Source: Pseudomonas alcaligenes
Lineage (GTDB): Bacteria; Pseudomonadota; Gammaproteobacteria; Pseudomonadales; Pseudomonadaceae
Assembly: GCF_041729615.1 (NCBI RefSeq)
Contig: NZ_CP154874.1
Coordinates: 1,307,001-1,371,000 of the forward strand
Direction: 5' to 3'
Length of the DNA: 64,000 nucleotides
Shown: positions 5,782 through 14,281 of the stretch, piece after piece
How positions within the stretch are numbered: position 1 is the first letter of the stretch
Layout: each line of letters starts with the position of its first letter
The notes under the pieces: generated by a model
What the model was told of the DNA's origin: nothing
The model's input: the letters and a program-made list of their open reading frames with translations, nothing else
The model's database searches: none
Program-made: the position numbers and the translations under genes

Positions 5782-6677
5782 TGGCTCGTCGTGCACAAGC
5801 CGGCACCGAGCTGGCACCGGATGCTCCACTGGATGGCGAGGTCCTGCAGCAGAGCCAGAATGCCATGGGCGAGCACCTGCAGGAGGTGATGGCCACCTTC
5901 GGGGACGGCCTGCCGTATGACCGCCTTCGCTACATCGACAACACCCGCAAGCACATGGCCCGTAGCGCCGAAGAGGCCCTGCATGCCGGGCGCTGCCTGC
6001 TGGTGATGAAGGAAGCCGAGCCGCATGGCGAGTGGATGCACATCCTGGGCGAGCTCAGCCTGGAGCCGCGCCTCGCTCAACGCATGATGCAGGCCGCACT
6101 GAAGTTCGGTGGCATCGAGCCTCCGACCAAGTTGATTGAGGCCGCCAAGTCCAAGTCCAAGCTGTTCGAGCTGATGGTGCTGGACGACGAGGACCTGCAG
6201 GCGCTCAACGACGGCGGAACCGTCGCCGGCCTGGAACTGGATGACATCGACCGCATGCCGGTAAGCACGCTGCGCAAGGCCCTGCGCGAGGCGAAGGAGG
6301 ACCTGCGCGCCAAGGACCAAGTACTCAGCGCCAAGGCGGCACGGGTCAACGACCTGGAAACCAGCATGGAGAAGCTGCGCCACCAGGTGCAGGCCATGAC
6401 CCCCGACCAGCACGCCAAGGCGTTGCGTCAGGAGGTGGTCGCGCTGGCCTTCGAGGCCGAGGCGGACATCACCGGCAAGCTGCGCGAGGGCTTCGCCAAG
6501 CTGCAGGAGCATGGCGAGGCGCATGGCGCCGACCACACCAGCTTCAAGGCCAGCCTGGTGGCGCATCTGGAGCGGATGCTCAAGGCCATCAAGAGCGAGT
6601 TCCACCTGCCCGAGGTGGAGGCTGGCGACGGCATCCAGAACTTCCCCTGGCTGCAGCAGGAACCGGGAGAGGCCTGA
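5781..6677 (+). CDS. DUF3102-family phage protein
   Basis: A 298-residue protein with a DUF3102-like segment at about residues 50-110 (RYIDNTRKHMARSAEEALHA, then GEWMHILGELSLEPRLAQRM). Residues 150-225 form a predicted coiled coil rich in Lys, Glu and Gln; the C-terminal part is also helical. DUF3102 proteins occur in phages and plasmids and often sit near replication or partition genes; their biochemical role is not established. Here the gene lies immediately before the transposase, three bases upstream, so a role around transposition or DNA binding is plausible but unproven. Confidence 0.75.
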   Translation: MARRAQAGTELAPDAPLDGEVLQQSQNAMGEHLQEVMATFGDGLPYDRLRYIDNTRKHMARSAEEALHAGRCLLVMKEAEPHGEWMHILGELSLEPRLAQRMMQAALKFGGIEPPTKLIEAAKSKSKLFELMVLDDEDLQALNDGGTVAGLELDDIDRMPVSTLRKALREAKEDLRAKDQVLSAKAARVNDLETSMEKLRHQVQAMTPDQHAKALRQEVVALAFEAEADITGKLREGFAKLQEHGEAHGADHTSFKASLVAHLERMLKAIKSEFHLPEVEAGDGIQNFPWLQQEPGEA

Positions 6678-6680
6678 TCC

Positions 6681-9659
6681 ATGAGCGCCGTGATCACCCA
6701 GCGCCTCGTCGACCTTGCCCGCGCGCTTCAGCGCGAGGGCAAGGGCCGCCGTACCGCGCTGTGCCAGGCCGCGGCGCAGGAGCTGGGCCTGTCTCTTGCC
6801 ACCATCTACCGCCGACTGGAGGAGGTCTCCGTGGCCACCACCACCCGCAAACGTCGCTCCGATGCCGGCACCAGTGGCCTGGCCCGTGAGGAGGCGCTGA
6901 CAATCAGCGCCGCCCTGATGGAGTCGGCCCGCCGCAACGAGAAGCGTCTGTATTCCCTGGAGGATGCCGTGGAGGCGCTTCGCGCCAGCGGCATGGTCCG
7001 CGCCGAGGCCGTCGACAAGGGCACCGGCGAGCTGCGCCCCATGTCCATCAGCGCTATCGGCCGCGCGCTGCGCAGCTACAAGCTGCACCCGGACCAACTG
7101 CTGGCGCCGGCGCCGGTCACCGAGCTGGCGAGCCTGCACCCGAACCACGTCTGGCAGATTGACGCCTCGCTTTGCGTTCTCTACTACCTCAAGCCCGGCC
7201 CGGACTCGCGGGCCAACGGCCTGCAGGTGATGGAGGCTGACCAGTTCTACAAGAACAAGCCGAAGAACCTGGCGCGCATTGCCGCCGACCGCGTGTGGTC
7301 CTACGAGATCACCTCGCACTCGTCCGGCTGGATCTACCTGGAATACGTGATGGGCGCCGAGAGCGGGGAAAACCTCTGCTCGGTGCTGATCAACGCCATG
7401 CAGGAGCGCGGCGGCGCCGACGTGATGCACGGCCGGCCGGAGATCCTGATGATGGACCCCGGTTCTGCGAACACCTCGGCCATGGCCCGTAACCTGTGCC
7501 GCTCGCTGGGCATCCAGATGATTGTCCACGCCCCCGGCGCTGCCCGCGTCACCGGCCAGGTGGAGAACGCGCGGAACATCATCGAGCGCAAGTTCGAGGC
7601 TGGTCTGCGCTTCCAGCCGGTGGCCGACCTGATAGAGCTGAATGCCCTGGCCAAGCGCTGGCGGGAATGGTTCAACGCCACCGCCATCCACAGCCGCCAC
7701 GGCAAGAACCGCACCGCCGCCTGGATGACCATTCGCCAGGAGCAGCTAATCAAAGTGCCGAGCGTCGAGGTCTGCCGCCAGCTGGCGGTGGCCGAGCCAG
7801 AAAGCCGCAAGGTCAACACCAAGCTGCGCGTGTCCTTCCAGGGCAACGAGTACGACGTGTCGATGGTGCCGAATGTGATGGTCGGCGATCGACTGATGGT
7901 CACCCGCAACCCTTGGGCCAGCGACGCCGCCCAGGTGGTGGCCACCGACTCGGCCGGGCACGAAGTGTTCTACGTGGTGCCCGAGGTGAAGCGCAACGAG
8001 CTGGGCTTCGAGATCAGCGCGCCAGTGATTGGGCAGGCGTTCAAGCGACAGGCCGACACCCCGGCGCAGACCGCCCGCAAGGACGCGGCGAAGCTGGCCA
8101 TGGGCGCCGAGACCGAGGAGGAGGTGGCCGCTGCCCGCAAGGCCAAGCAGGTGCCCTTCGGCGGCAAGCTGCAGCCCTACAAGCAGATGGACGAGGCCGA
8201 GCTGCCCACTTTCATGCCGCGCCGCGGTACCCAGCACGACCTGGTCACGCCCACGGTGGTCAGCCCGCCGCTCAGCGTCGTGGCGGTGGTCAAGCGCCTG
8301 CAGCCGCGCTTCGCCGACTGGAGCCCGGAGCACTACGCCTGGCTGAGCCAGCACCGGCCCGGCGGCGTGCCGGAGGAAGAACTCAACGATATTGAGGCCG
8401 CCCTGCGGGCAGCCTTTACCAAACGCCCGACGCTCAGCGTCGTAGGGGGGAGCCTGATGCTCAAGCTCAAGGCACTGTTGCGCTACCACAACCTCGGCCA
8501 GGCGGATCTAGCCCGCGCGCTGAAGCTCAGCCGACCAACCATTTCCCAACTGATCAACCACAGCATGTGGCCCAAGACAATCGACCAGGCTGATCTGCGC
8601 GCGCGGATAGTCGCCTGGCTGGAGAAGGAAGGGGTCGAGGGGATGCGCCTGATCGGCATTTTCGAGGAGGAGTCCCCCGGTACCGAGAAACGAGAACACA
8701 AGACGCCCGGCGGGCGCGGCAACGCCCGCCGAGCAGAGCACCACAACGATAGGACCATCGAGGAGCCCGACAACATGCTACTACGAAAGCAGAACCTCAC
8801 ACCCCAGGCCCGGCAGGCCTTCTGCCTGACCCGCGACCCCTTCGCCGAGGTTCGGAGCAGCGCCGAGCTTTTCATCTCCCCGGAGATCCGCTACGTGCGG
8901 GAAAACCTCTACCAGGTCACCCGCTACGGCACCTTCATGGCGATCGTCGGTGAGTCCGGCTCGGGCAAGAGCACGATCCGCAAGGATTTGCATGCGCGCC
9001 TACATGCTGACGACAAGGCCGTGATCATCATCGAGCCCTACATCCTCGGCATGGAGGATGACGACTTCAAGGGCAAGACCCTGAAGGCAATTCACATCTG
9101 TGAGGCGATTCTGGCCACCGTCACGCCGGGCGCCAAGATGCCGCGCGGCCAGGAGCAACGCTTCCGTGCAGTCCATACCGCGCTCCGGGATTCCCACCGT
9201 GCCGGCAACCGTCACGTGTTGATCATCGAAGAGGCCCACGCGATCCCGGTTCCGACGCTCAAGCATCTGAAGCGCTTCTTCGAGCTGGAGGACGGCTTCG
9301 AGAAGCTGCTCTCCATCGTCCTGATCGGCCAGCCCGAGCTGGGCAACAAGCTCAGCGAGAAGCGCGCCGATGTGCGCGAGGTGGTCCAGCGCTGCGAGGT
9401 GGTCCACCTCCAGCCGCTGGATCAGCATCTGGGGCCATACCTTAAGCACCGCTTCAAGAATGCCGGCATCGAGCTGGAGAGCCTGATGGACGAGCCGGCC
9501 GTGGAGGCCCTGCGCAAGAAGCTCACCGGCAACGGCGCCAACGGCGCCTTCTCGGTGCTGTATCCCCTGGCGGTTCACAACGTGGTGACCGCCGCCATCA
9601 ACCTGGCCGCCTCCGTGGGCGCCCCCAGGCTGACCCCTGACATCTTCGCGGAGGTGTGA
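6681..9659 (+). CDS. DDE transposase fused in frame to MuB-like ATPase
   Basis: A continuous 992-codon frame. Residues 1-592 are a Mu A-type transposase: N-terminal HTH (about 10-50), an integrase/RNase H-like core with D161 (VWQIDAS), D259 (MMDPGSAN) and E295 (TGQVENARN), giving a DD35E spacing, and a beta-barrel domain at about 370-430. Residues 593-992 are an AAA+ target-selection ATPase: a lambda-repressor-like HTH at 593-640, then Walker A GESGSGKS at 757-764 and Walker B HVLIIEEAH at 845-853. In Mu and most relatives A and B are separate genes. At the junction is a run of six G (8445-8450); with five G the A frame would stop at a TGA overlapping the ATG at 8457. The fusion may be real, a slippage site, or a base-count error. 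Confidence 0.85.
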   Translation: MSAVITQRLVDLARALQREGKGRRTALCQAAAQELGLSLATIYRRLEEVSVATTTRKRRSDAGTSGLAREEALTISAALMESARRNEKRLYSLEDAVEALRASGMVRAEAVDKGTGELRPMSISAIGRALRSYKLHPDQLLAPAPVTELASLHPNHVWQIDASLCVLYYLKPGPDSRANGLQVMEADQFYKNKPKNLARIAADRVWSYEITSHSSGWIYLEYVMGAESGENLCSVLINAMQERGGADVMHGRPEILMMDPGSANTSAMARNLCRSLGIQMIVHAPGAARVTGQVENARNIIERKFEAGLRFQPVADLIELNALAKRWREWFNATAIHSRHGKNRTAAWMTIRQEQLIKVPSVEVCRQLAVAEPESRKVNTKLRVSFQGNEYDVSMVPNVMVGDRLMVTRNPWASDAAQVVATDSAGHEVFYVVPEVKRNELGFEISAPVIGQAFKRQADTPAQTARKDAAKLAMGAETEEEVAAARKAKQVPFGGKLQPYKQMDEAELPTFMPRRGTQHDLVTPTVVSPPLSVVAVVKRLQPRFADWSPEHYAWLSQHRPGGVPEEELNDIEAALRAAFTKRPTLSVVGGSLMLKLKALLRYHNLGQADLARALKLSRPTISQLINHSMWPKTIDQADLRARIVAWLEKEGVEGMRLIGIFEEESPGTEKREHKTPGGRGNARRAEHHNDRTIEEPDNMLLRKQNLTPQARQAFCLTRDPFAEVRSSAELFISPEIRYVRENLYQVTRYGTFMAIVGESGSGKSTIRKDLHARLHADDKAVIIIEPYILGMEDDDFKGKTLKAIHICEAILATVTPGAKMPRGQEQRFRAVHTALRDSHRAGNRHVLIIEEAHAIPVPTLKHLKRFFELEDGFEKLLSIVLIGQPELGNKLSEKRADVREVVQRCEVVHLQPLDQHLGPYLKHRFKNAGIELESLMDEPAVEALRKKLTGNGANGAFSVLYPLAVHNVVTAAINLAASVGAPRLTPDIFAEV
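8457..9659 (+). CDS. MuB-like transposition ATPase, possible independent start
   Basis: The ATG at 8457 is in frame with the fused reading frame above and begins exactly where MuB-type proteins begin, with an HTH domain (LRYHNLGQADLARALKLSRP). An AGGGGGGAG sequence just upstream could serve as ribosome-binding site with a short four-base spacer. From here the product is 400 residues: HTH (1-55), a charged linker (60-105), and an AAA+ domain with Walker A near residue 165 and Walker B near 255. MuB-type ATPases bind target DNA, confer target immunity and stimulate the transposase. Whether it is made separately, fused, or both, cannot be told from sequence. Confidence 0.6.
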   Translation: MLKLKALLRYHNLGQADLARALKLSRPTISQLINHSMWPKTIDQADLRARIVAWLEKEGVEGMRLIGIFEEESPGTEKREHKTPGGRGNARRAEHHNDRTIEEPDNMLLRKQNLTPQARQAFCLTRDPFAEVRSSAELFISPEIRYVRENLYQVTRYGTFMAIVGESGSGKSTIRKDLHARLHADDKAVIIIEPYILGMEDDDFKGKTLKAIHICEAILATVTPGAKMPRGQEQRFRAVHTALRDSHRAGNRHVLIIEEAHAIPVPTLKHLKRFFELEDGFEKLLSIVLIGQPELGNKLSEKRADVREVVQRCEVVHLQPLDQHLGPYLKHRFKNAGIELESLMDEPAVEALRKKLTGNGANGAFSVLYPLAVHNVVTAAINLAASVGAPRLTPDIFAEV

Positions 9660-9660
9660 C

Positions 9661-9999
9661 ATGGCCCAAGTAGCCCGTCTCTACCTGGTCGGCGCCTCGG
9701 CGCCGATCGTCAAGGCACCGCTGAGCATCCTGGCCGACACGTTCCTACCCGATCTGGAGCGCTTCAACCAGCTCACCCGCGACATGCGCGCCAAGGGTAT
9801 TGCCGTGGTCGGCGCCGACTTCCCGGACAACTGCCTGGTGATCGAGGAGGAGCACGCCGACCTGCTTTCACGCGCCTTCGGTCACGAGATCCGCTCGGTT
9901 CGCACGAAGGCCGGTACCGGCGGGCGCATTGCCCGCCGCACCGCGACCATCCGCGGCATCGACGTGGTCTGGCACTCCGTTCTGCAGGAGCAAGGCTGA
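9661..9999 (+). CDS. Hypothetical early phage protein
   Basis: 112 residues starting one base after the ATPase stop. No signal or membrane segment. It contains ADTFLPDLERFNQLTRDMRA, a predicted helix, then a beta-rich stretch (GIAVVGADFPDNCLVIEEEH) and a basic Gly/Arg tail. It is likely part of the transposition gene group by position, but I recognise no family. TGATG overlap with the next gene. Confidence 0.6.
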   Translation: MAQVARLYLVGASAPIVKAPLSILADTFLPDLERFNQLTRDMRAKGIAVVGADFPDNCLVIEEEHADLLSRAFGHEIRSVRTKAGTGGRIARRTATIRGIDVVWHSVLQEQG

Positions 10000-10241
10000 T
10001 GGACGCTCAACAAACCATCCAGGAGCTGCAGGAGGCCTTGCAGCGGTCTGACGATCGCTACAACCAGGCGATGCTCCAGCTGGAGCACACCACCAGGGCG
10101 ACAAACGCACTCTGCATGGAGGTGGCTATCGCATGCGAAGCCTACCTGGCCAACGACACAGTGCTGGCCTTGCACAAGCTCGGTCAGCTCGCCGCCAACT
10201 ACAAGCGTTTCACCAAGCCTGCTGGCGGGAGCGTCCATTGA
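9999..10241 (+). CDS. Hypothetical small helical phage protein
   Basis: 80 residues. The first 35 (QQTIQELQEALQRSDDRYNQ and on) are heptad-like and probably form a coiled coil; a second helix follows. Both ends overlap neighbours through TGATG-type junctions, so it is translated as part of a coupled early operon. Function unknown. Confidence 0.55.
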   Translation: MDAQQTIQELQEALQRSDDRYNQAMLQLEHTTRATNALCMEVAIACEAYLANDTVLALHKLGQLAANYKRFTKPAGGSVH

Positions 10242-10558
10242 TGACCAGCCAAGTACCCCGTGTGCGGTGCCTCGAGGCGCTGCTGCGTGACGCCAAGGTG
10301 TTCGTTGGGCGCTGCACCAGCATCGGCGCCCAGCAGCTCAGCGTCCGCATCACCGAGACCCTGGCCCACCAAGAGGCCGATGTGCCCCATGCATCTGAAG
10401 TCGAGCACGCCCTGGCCGTGCTCCGCGATGCCGCCAACAGCGAGAACCCGACGCTGTTCTGGGGCGAGGCCATGCAGCACCTGCGTGTGCTGCTGGCCGA
10501 CTACGACCACCGCGTCCGCTCCGCCGACCTGATCCTGGAGGAAGAAACCCATGGATGA
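10241..10558 (+). CDS. Hypothetical early phage protein
   Basis: 105 residues, helical, soluble, beginning MTSQVPRVRCLEALL. Its ATG shares a base with the preceding TGA, and its end overlaps the next start by eight bases. No domain recognised. Confidence 0.55.
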   Translation: MTSQVPRVRCLEALLRDAKVFVGRCTSIGAQQLSVRITETLAHQEADVPHASEVEHALAVLRDAANSENPTLFWGEAMQHLRVLLADYDHRVRSADLILEEETHG

Positions 10559-10748
10559 ACTCGACACCGTCTGCCGGCGTTGCAACACGCCGTACCCGAC
10601 CATCACAGCTAGCTCTGCCGCACACAATCCCGATCTGATCGACATCGTCGTCACCTGCGAGCACTGCGGCCACACCCTCAACGCCTTCATCTCTCTGGAC
10701 GAGATGACTGAAGTTCGGCACCCGCGCGAGGAGCAACCCCATGGCTGA
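10551..10748 (+). CDS. Small zinc-ribbon phage protein
   Basis: 65 residues with two CxxC pairs, CRRC near residues 8-11 and CEHC near 38-41, the layout of a zinc ribbon of about 40 residues. Such small treble-clef or zinc-ribbon proteins in early phage operons often bind nucleic acid or a transcription complex, but there is no direct evidence here. It overlaps both neighbours by eight bases. Confidence 0.6.
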   Translation: MDELDTVCRRCNTPYPTITASSAAHNPDLIDIVVTCEHCGHTLNAFISLDEMTEVRHPREEQPHG

Positions 10749-11367
10749 AGCACAAGAAATTCAGATCCCGTCCGGGTTCGTGAAGAACGCTGTTGGCCAC
10801 CTGGTGCCCGAGCACCAGGTGCGCGAGCACGACAAGCTGCGTGACAGCGTGGCGCGTGATCTTTCCACCATCGCGCTGGACATCAACAAGGCTCTGGCTG
10901 CATTCAAGGCCAAGGCCCTGGCCGATATCGACGACCTGATCGCGATCTCCAGCGCCCGTTACGGCGTGACCATCGGCGGGAAGAAGGGCAACGCCTCGAT
11001 AACCACCTACGACGGCCAGTTCAAGATCGAGCGCGCCATGGCCGAACGGATCACCTTCACCGAGGAGATTCTCGCGGCCAAGGAACTGATCGACCAGTGC
11101 ATCCGCAAGTGGAGCGAAGGCGCCAATAACCATCTGCGCGTGCTCGTCGATCGCGCCTTCCGCGCCAACCGGCAGGGTCAGATCAAGACAGGCGACGTGC
11201 TCAGCCTGCTGCGCGTCGAGATCGACGATCCCGACTGGAAGCGCGCCATGGAGGCCCTGAAGGACTCCATCCAGGTCAACGGTACCGCGGTGTACATCCG
11301 CGTGTACCAGCGCATCGGCCAGACCGACCAGTACCAGCCCATCAACCTGAATATCGCGGCGGTGTGA
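10741..11367 (+). CDS. DUF3164-family phage protein
   Basis: 208 residues with the DUF3164 pattern throughout: an N-terminal GHLVPEHQV segment, a long helix (REHDKLRDSVARDL...), the GGKKGNASITTYDGQFKIER block and a C-terminal ALKDSIQVNGTAVYIRVYQR. The family is frequent in early regions of Mu-like and other transposable phages. Its function is unknown. The first codons overlap the zinc-ribbon gene, and the next gene starts one base after the stop. Confidence 0.8.
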   Translation: MAEAQEIQIPSGFVKNAVGHLVPEHQVREHDKLRDSVARDLSTIALDINKALAAFKAKALADIDDLIAISSARYGVTIGGKKGNASITTYDGQFKIERAMAERITFTEEILAAKELIDQCIRKWSEGANNHLRVLVDRAFRANRQGQIKTGDVLSLLRVEIDDPDWKRAMEALKDSIQVNGTAVYIRVYQRIGQTDQYQPINLNIAAV

Positions 11368-11368
11368 A

Positions 11369-12058
11369 ATGGACCAGGACCGCATCCTCGAAAAGATCAA
11401 GAAATGCCTGGAAATGGCCAAGGGCAAGGGCTCCAACCCGAACGAGGCTGAGATTGCGCTTCGCCAGGCGCACAAGCTGATGGAGTCCTACAACCTGGAG
11501 ATGGGTGATGTGCTGGCCAGCATGGCAGGCGAGGCCAAGGTGCCGGCGGGTTCGGACGGTGAGCCACCGGCCTGGCGCACCCGCCTGGCCGGCGTCTGCG
11601 GTGATGCGTTCGGTAGCCATCTGATCATCACCACCCACTGGCTGGAGCCGGCCGCGTTCAAGTTCATCGGCTGCGGTGCAGCCCCGGAGCTTTCCGGCTA
11701 CGCCTACCAGGTGCTGGAGCGCCAGCTGCAGAAGGCGCGCAAGGAATTCCTGGCCACTCAGAAGCGGTGCAAGCGATCGACCAAGGTCGCCCGCGGTGAT
11801 GCCTTCGCCCATGGCTGGATTGATGCCGTGTACTTGAAAGTACAGGAGTTCGCCGGCGTTGAGGACAGCATCGCCGAGGCCATCCAGGCCTACATGGCCA
11901 AGCACTATCCAAAGTTGGGTACCGCCAAGATGAAGCGCCGCAAGCTCAAGGCCCGCGACGAGGTGGCCAGTGACGCCGGCTATCGCGCAGGCAAGAGCGC
12001 CCAACTACACCACGGCCTCGGCCATAAGCCAGTCGCCCGACTGACTCAGGGGGTGTGA
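11369..12058 (+). CDS. DUF2786-domain phage protein
   Basis: 229 residues. The N-terminal 45 residues match DUF2786 (ILEKIKKCLEMAKGKGSNPN, then EAEIALRQAHKLMESYNLEM), and the rest carries the accompanying domain with WRTRLAGVCGDAFGS and a basic middle. DUF2786 is common in phages and occasionally in bacteria; no biochemical role is established. The very basic C-terminal third (KMKRRKLKARDE) suggests nucleic-acid contact. It starts with ATG at 11369. Confidence 0.8.
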   Translation: MDQDRILEKIKKCLEMAKGKGSNPNEAEIALRQAHKLMESYNLEMGDVLASMAGEAKVPAGSDGEPPAWRTRLAGVCGDAFGSHLIITTHWLEPAAFKFIGCGAAPELSGYAYQVLERQLQKARKEFLATQKRCKRSTKVARGDAFAHGWIDAVYLKVQEFAGVEDSIAEAIQAYMAKHYPKLGTAKMKRRKLKARDEVASDAGYRAGKSAQLHHGLGHKPVARLTQGV

Positions 12059-12059
12059 C

Positions 12060-12281
12060 ATGCAAACCCTTGAATGCACCGTGCAGTACACCACCGGTGC
12101 CTACCAGACCAACACCGTGCGCGGCCAGCGCGCCAGCTGCAGCCACGCCGAAGACGAGGCGGCGCGCCACCTGGGCGCCAAGTTGTTCGGTGACCAACTC
12201 GACCATGTCGAGCGCATCGACCTCAAGCCCGGCGACAAGCCGGGCATGAGCCGGTGGCTGATTGTCGGTCGGGAGGTATAG
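12060..12281 (+). CDS. Hypothetical small phage protein
   Basis: 73 residues, starting one base after the DUF2786 stop. It looks like a small beta-rich domain: MQTLECTVQYTTGAYQTN, a helix with SHAEDEAARHLGAKLFG, and a final strand SRWLIVGREV. No family recognised. Confidence 0.55.
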   Translation: MQTLECTVQYTTGAYQTNTVRGQRASCSHAEDEAARHLGAKLFGDQLDHVERIDLKPGDKPGMSRWLIVGREV

Positions 12282-12283
12282 CC

Positions 12284-12775
12284 ATGGGACACTCCATCTT
12301 CCCCGATGCTCCCTCCAGGGACATGACGCTGGCCCAGGAGCGCCAGGCTGAGCTGGATGCGGCAATCGAAGCCTTCCTGGCCAAGGGCGGCGAGATCAGG
12401 GCGTTCGACAACTTCTCTCGGCCGGTAGAGAGCAGCCCGTGGTGCTCCCAATCGATCCACCCGGCCCGGCAAGGGCCAGCGAAGGTGCCAGCGGCCAAGG
12501 CTAAGCCTGCCAAGGCTCAGGCCAAGCCTGCTCCAGCGCCAAAGCCGCTTTCACCGGCTGTTGAGGTTGCCGCCCCGCAGCCTGAAGTACTCCTACAGGA
12601 GTCTGCCCCGGTTGAGTCAGTAGAGGCTGAGCAGAGCGATGAACGCTTGGCGGTGAAGATCATCATCGAGGCCGCCCTGGGCGGATCGCCCCGGGTGATC
12701 GCGCGCAACCTGCAGATCCCACTGCCGCGCTGCCGGGCGATCGCCAAGCAGTACCACGTTCAATTCCATGCGTGA
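12284..12775 (+). CDS. Phage protein with Ala/Pro/Lys linker and C-terminal HTH
   Basis: 163 residues from ATG 12284. The N-terminal 45 residues form a helix then AKGGEIRAFDNF. Residues 62-100 are an Ala/Lys/Pro-rich linker of repeated AKPAKAQ-type units. The C-terminal 50 residues (LAVKIIIEAALGGSPRVIAR, then PLPRCRAIAKQYHV) look like a small HTH. It precedes the GemA-like gene, with an 8-base gap to its ATG. Likely a DNA-binding early regulator; not assigned to a family. Confidence 0.55.
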   Translation: MGHSIFPDAPSRDMTLAQERQAELDAAIEAFLAKGGEIRAFDNFSRPVESSPWCSQSIHPARQGPAKVPAAKAKPAKAQAKPAPAPKPLSPAVEVAAPQPEVLLQESAPVESVEAEQSDERLAVKIIIEAALGGSPRVIARNLQIPLPRCRAIAKQYHVQFHA

Positions 12776-12782
12776 GGTGACC

Positions 12783-13349
12783 ATGGCTATCAACAAGGGC
12801 ACGCTCAGCAAGATCCACATCGCCAAGCAGCAGCTTGCCATGGATGACGACATATATAGAGGGCTGCTGGCTCGGGTGGCTGGCGTCCGTTCGGCCAAGG
12901 AGCTGAATGATCGCCAGGCTGGCGCGGTGCTGCGCGAGTTCGAGCGGCTCGGTTTCAAACCGCTGCCGAGCAAGCGTACCAGGGGCAAACCGCACAACTT
13001 CAACCAGCTGCCTGGCGAGGTCGAGAAGATCGAGGCGTTGCTGGCCGACATGAAGTTGTCCTGGAGCTACGCCGACTCGATCGCCAAGCAGATGTACGGC
13101 ATCCAGAAGGTGGCGTGGCTGAAGAAGCCCGACCAGTTCAAGGCGGTGCTGGCTGCGCTCCACGTCGAGCAGGAAAAGCGTGGGCTCCTGATGCAGGTGG
13201 AAGAACTCTGCAAAGAGCTGGGGGTGGCTGGCCCAGAAGTGGTGGCTGGCTTGGAACAGCTGCCGAAGGGTTGGCAGCGGCAACGTCCAATCCTCAAGGC
13301 CCTTGTGGAAGCCCTGAGCGCAGCGCTGGTAGCGCGGAGGGAGGCCTGA
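12783..13349 (+). CDS. GemA-like regulatory protein (Mu gp16 family)
   Basis: 188 residues with the GemA/DUF1018 signature: IHIAKQQLAMDDDIYRGLLA near the N-terminus, the AKELNDRQAGAVLREFERLG segment, and WSYADSIAKQMYGIQKVAWL at the domain end. Mu GemA is an early-region protein reported to affect host gene expression and DNA topology; the exact mechanism is unsettled. The ATG at 12783 is preferred over an upstream GTG because it begins the conserved MAINKGTL. The stop TGA shares a base with the next ATG. Confidence 0.8.
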   Translation: MAINKGTLSKIHIAKQQLAMDDDIYRGLLARVAGVRSAKELNDRQAGAVLREFERLGFKPLPSKRTRGKPHNFNQLPGEVEKIEALLADMKLSWSYADSIAKQMYGIQKVAWLKKPDQFKAVLAALHVEQEKRGLLMQVEELCKELGVAGPEVVAGLEQLPKGWQRQRPILKALVEALSAALVARREA

Positions 13350-13894
13350 TGCAGCTGCAGTGCCCGTGCTGCGGCGAGCAGTTTCCGGTTGAGGCTGGCT
13401 TCGCCGATGCCGATGGCAAGCGCCTGGCAGCGCTGTTGGCAGCCATGGAGCCGCGGCTGGGCAAGGCGGTGCTGAATTACCTGCGCCTGTTCAGCCCGGC
13501 CAAGCGCGGCTTGCGTATGGTCAAGGCGATCAGGCTGGTGGAGGAGCTGCTCGCCCTGGTCGAGGCCGGCCAGGTGCAGCGGGATTCCCGTACATTCGAC
13601 AGCAAGCCAGCGGCGCCTCGTCTATGGGCGGCCGGTATCGAGCAGATGGTGCTGACCCGCGAGCGCCTGCAGCTGCCGTTGGAGAACCACAACTATCTGC
13701 GCGCGGTGGTGTGGGGGCTCGCCTCTGACCCGGCCCAGGCCGCCCAGGTTGGCGCTGCGAAACCAGGAAGGGCCTCAATGCCCACAGCCATGCAGGTGCT
13801 CCAGGAAGAGTTCGGTCGGATCGACGCCGACCTGCGTCTGGGCCTGATAGATCAAGAAGAAGCCGAACGACGGCGCGCAAAGGCAAGGGGGTAA
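13349..13894 (+). CDS. Hypothetical phage protein with N-terminal zinc-binding motif
   Basis: 181 residues starting MQLQCPCCGEQFPV, a CPxCG-type half zinc knuckle, followed by a mainly helical region (DADGKRLAALLAAMEPRLGK ... LVEELLALVEAG). The C-terminal 35 residues are helical and charged, ending EEAERRRAKARG. In transposable phages this gene typically sits between gemA and mor, as here. No function is known to me; a DNA-binding or regulatory role fits the position. Confidence 0.6.
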   Translation: MQLQCPCCGEQFPVEAGFADADGKRLAALLAAMEPRLGKAVLNYLRLFSPAKRGLRMVKAIRLVEELLALVEAGQVQRDSRTFDSKPAAPRLWAAGIEQMVLTRERLQLPLENHNYLRAVVWGLASDPAQAAQVGAAKPGRASMPTAMQVLQEEFGRIDADLRLGLIDQEEAERRRAKARG

Positions 13895-13897
13895 GCC

Positions 13898-14269
13898 ATG
13901 GCGAAGATTCGCCCACAGCAGATCCGCCGGCGCAATGGAATGCTCCGAGAACTCTCCGAGATGGTGGTTGCATCGTTGCAGAAGCACGGCGTGGCCGAGG
14001 AGAAGGCCACCAACGAAGCCGAGGAGCTGGCGTACCAGCTCCATCGGCGCTGGGCCGGAATTACCTTCACGTTCCCGGTGAAGGACGAGTTGGCGATGGC
14101 CCGCCTGGAGCTGCACATCATGGAGGAGTACGACGGCACCAACGCCGACCACCTGGTGCGGAAGTACGGCGTCACCGAGGGCTGGATCTACTCGGTCATC
14201 CGCAAGCACCAGAAACGTCGCATCGACGAAAACCAGCACTCCCTCGACCTCGGTGACGGCCTGATCTGA
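13898..14269 (+). CDS. Mor/C-family transcription activator
   Basis: 123 residues of the Mor type: an N-terminal dimerisation helix (RNGMLRELSEMVVASLQKHG), a middle LHRRWAGITFTFPVKDELAM strand-helix and a C-terminal HTH, NADHLVRKYGVTEGWIYSVI, followed by RKHQKRR. In Mu, Mor is the last early gene and activates the middle promoter. Here the lysis genes lie about 12.5 kb away and point left, so Mor must act in trans at a distant promoter, perhaps near 1309-1427. It is the outermost gene of the prophage. Confidence 0.85.
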   Translation: MAKIRPQQIRRRNGMLRELSEMVVASLQKHGVAEEKATNEAEELAYQLHRRWAGITFTFPVKDELAMARLELHIMEEYDGTNADHLVRKYGVTEGWIYSVIRKHQKRRIDENQHSLDLGDGLI

Positions 14270-14281
14270 TCGGGCCGACGC

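Noticed and set aside
5745..7700. Open frame of 651 codons on the minus strand of the transposase region
   Set aside because: Runs antisense to the DUF3102 and transposase genes, with Gly/Leu/His-rich sequence and no recognisable fold.
12768..12782. Upstream GTG start adding five residues to the GemA-like protein
   Set aside because: The ATG at 12783 begins the conserved start and has the better spacing to GAGGTGA.
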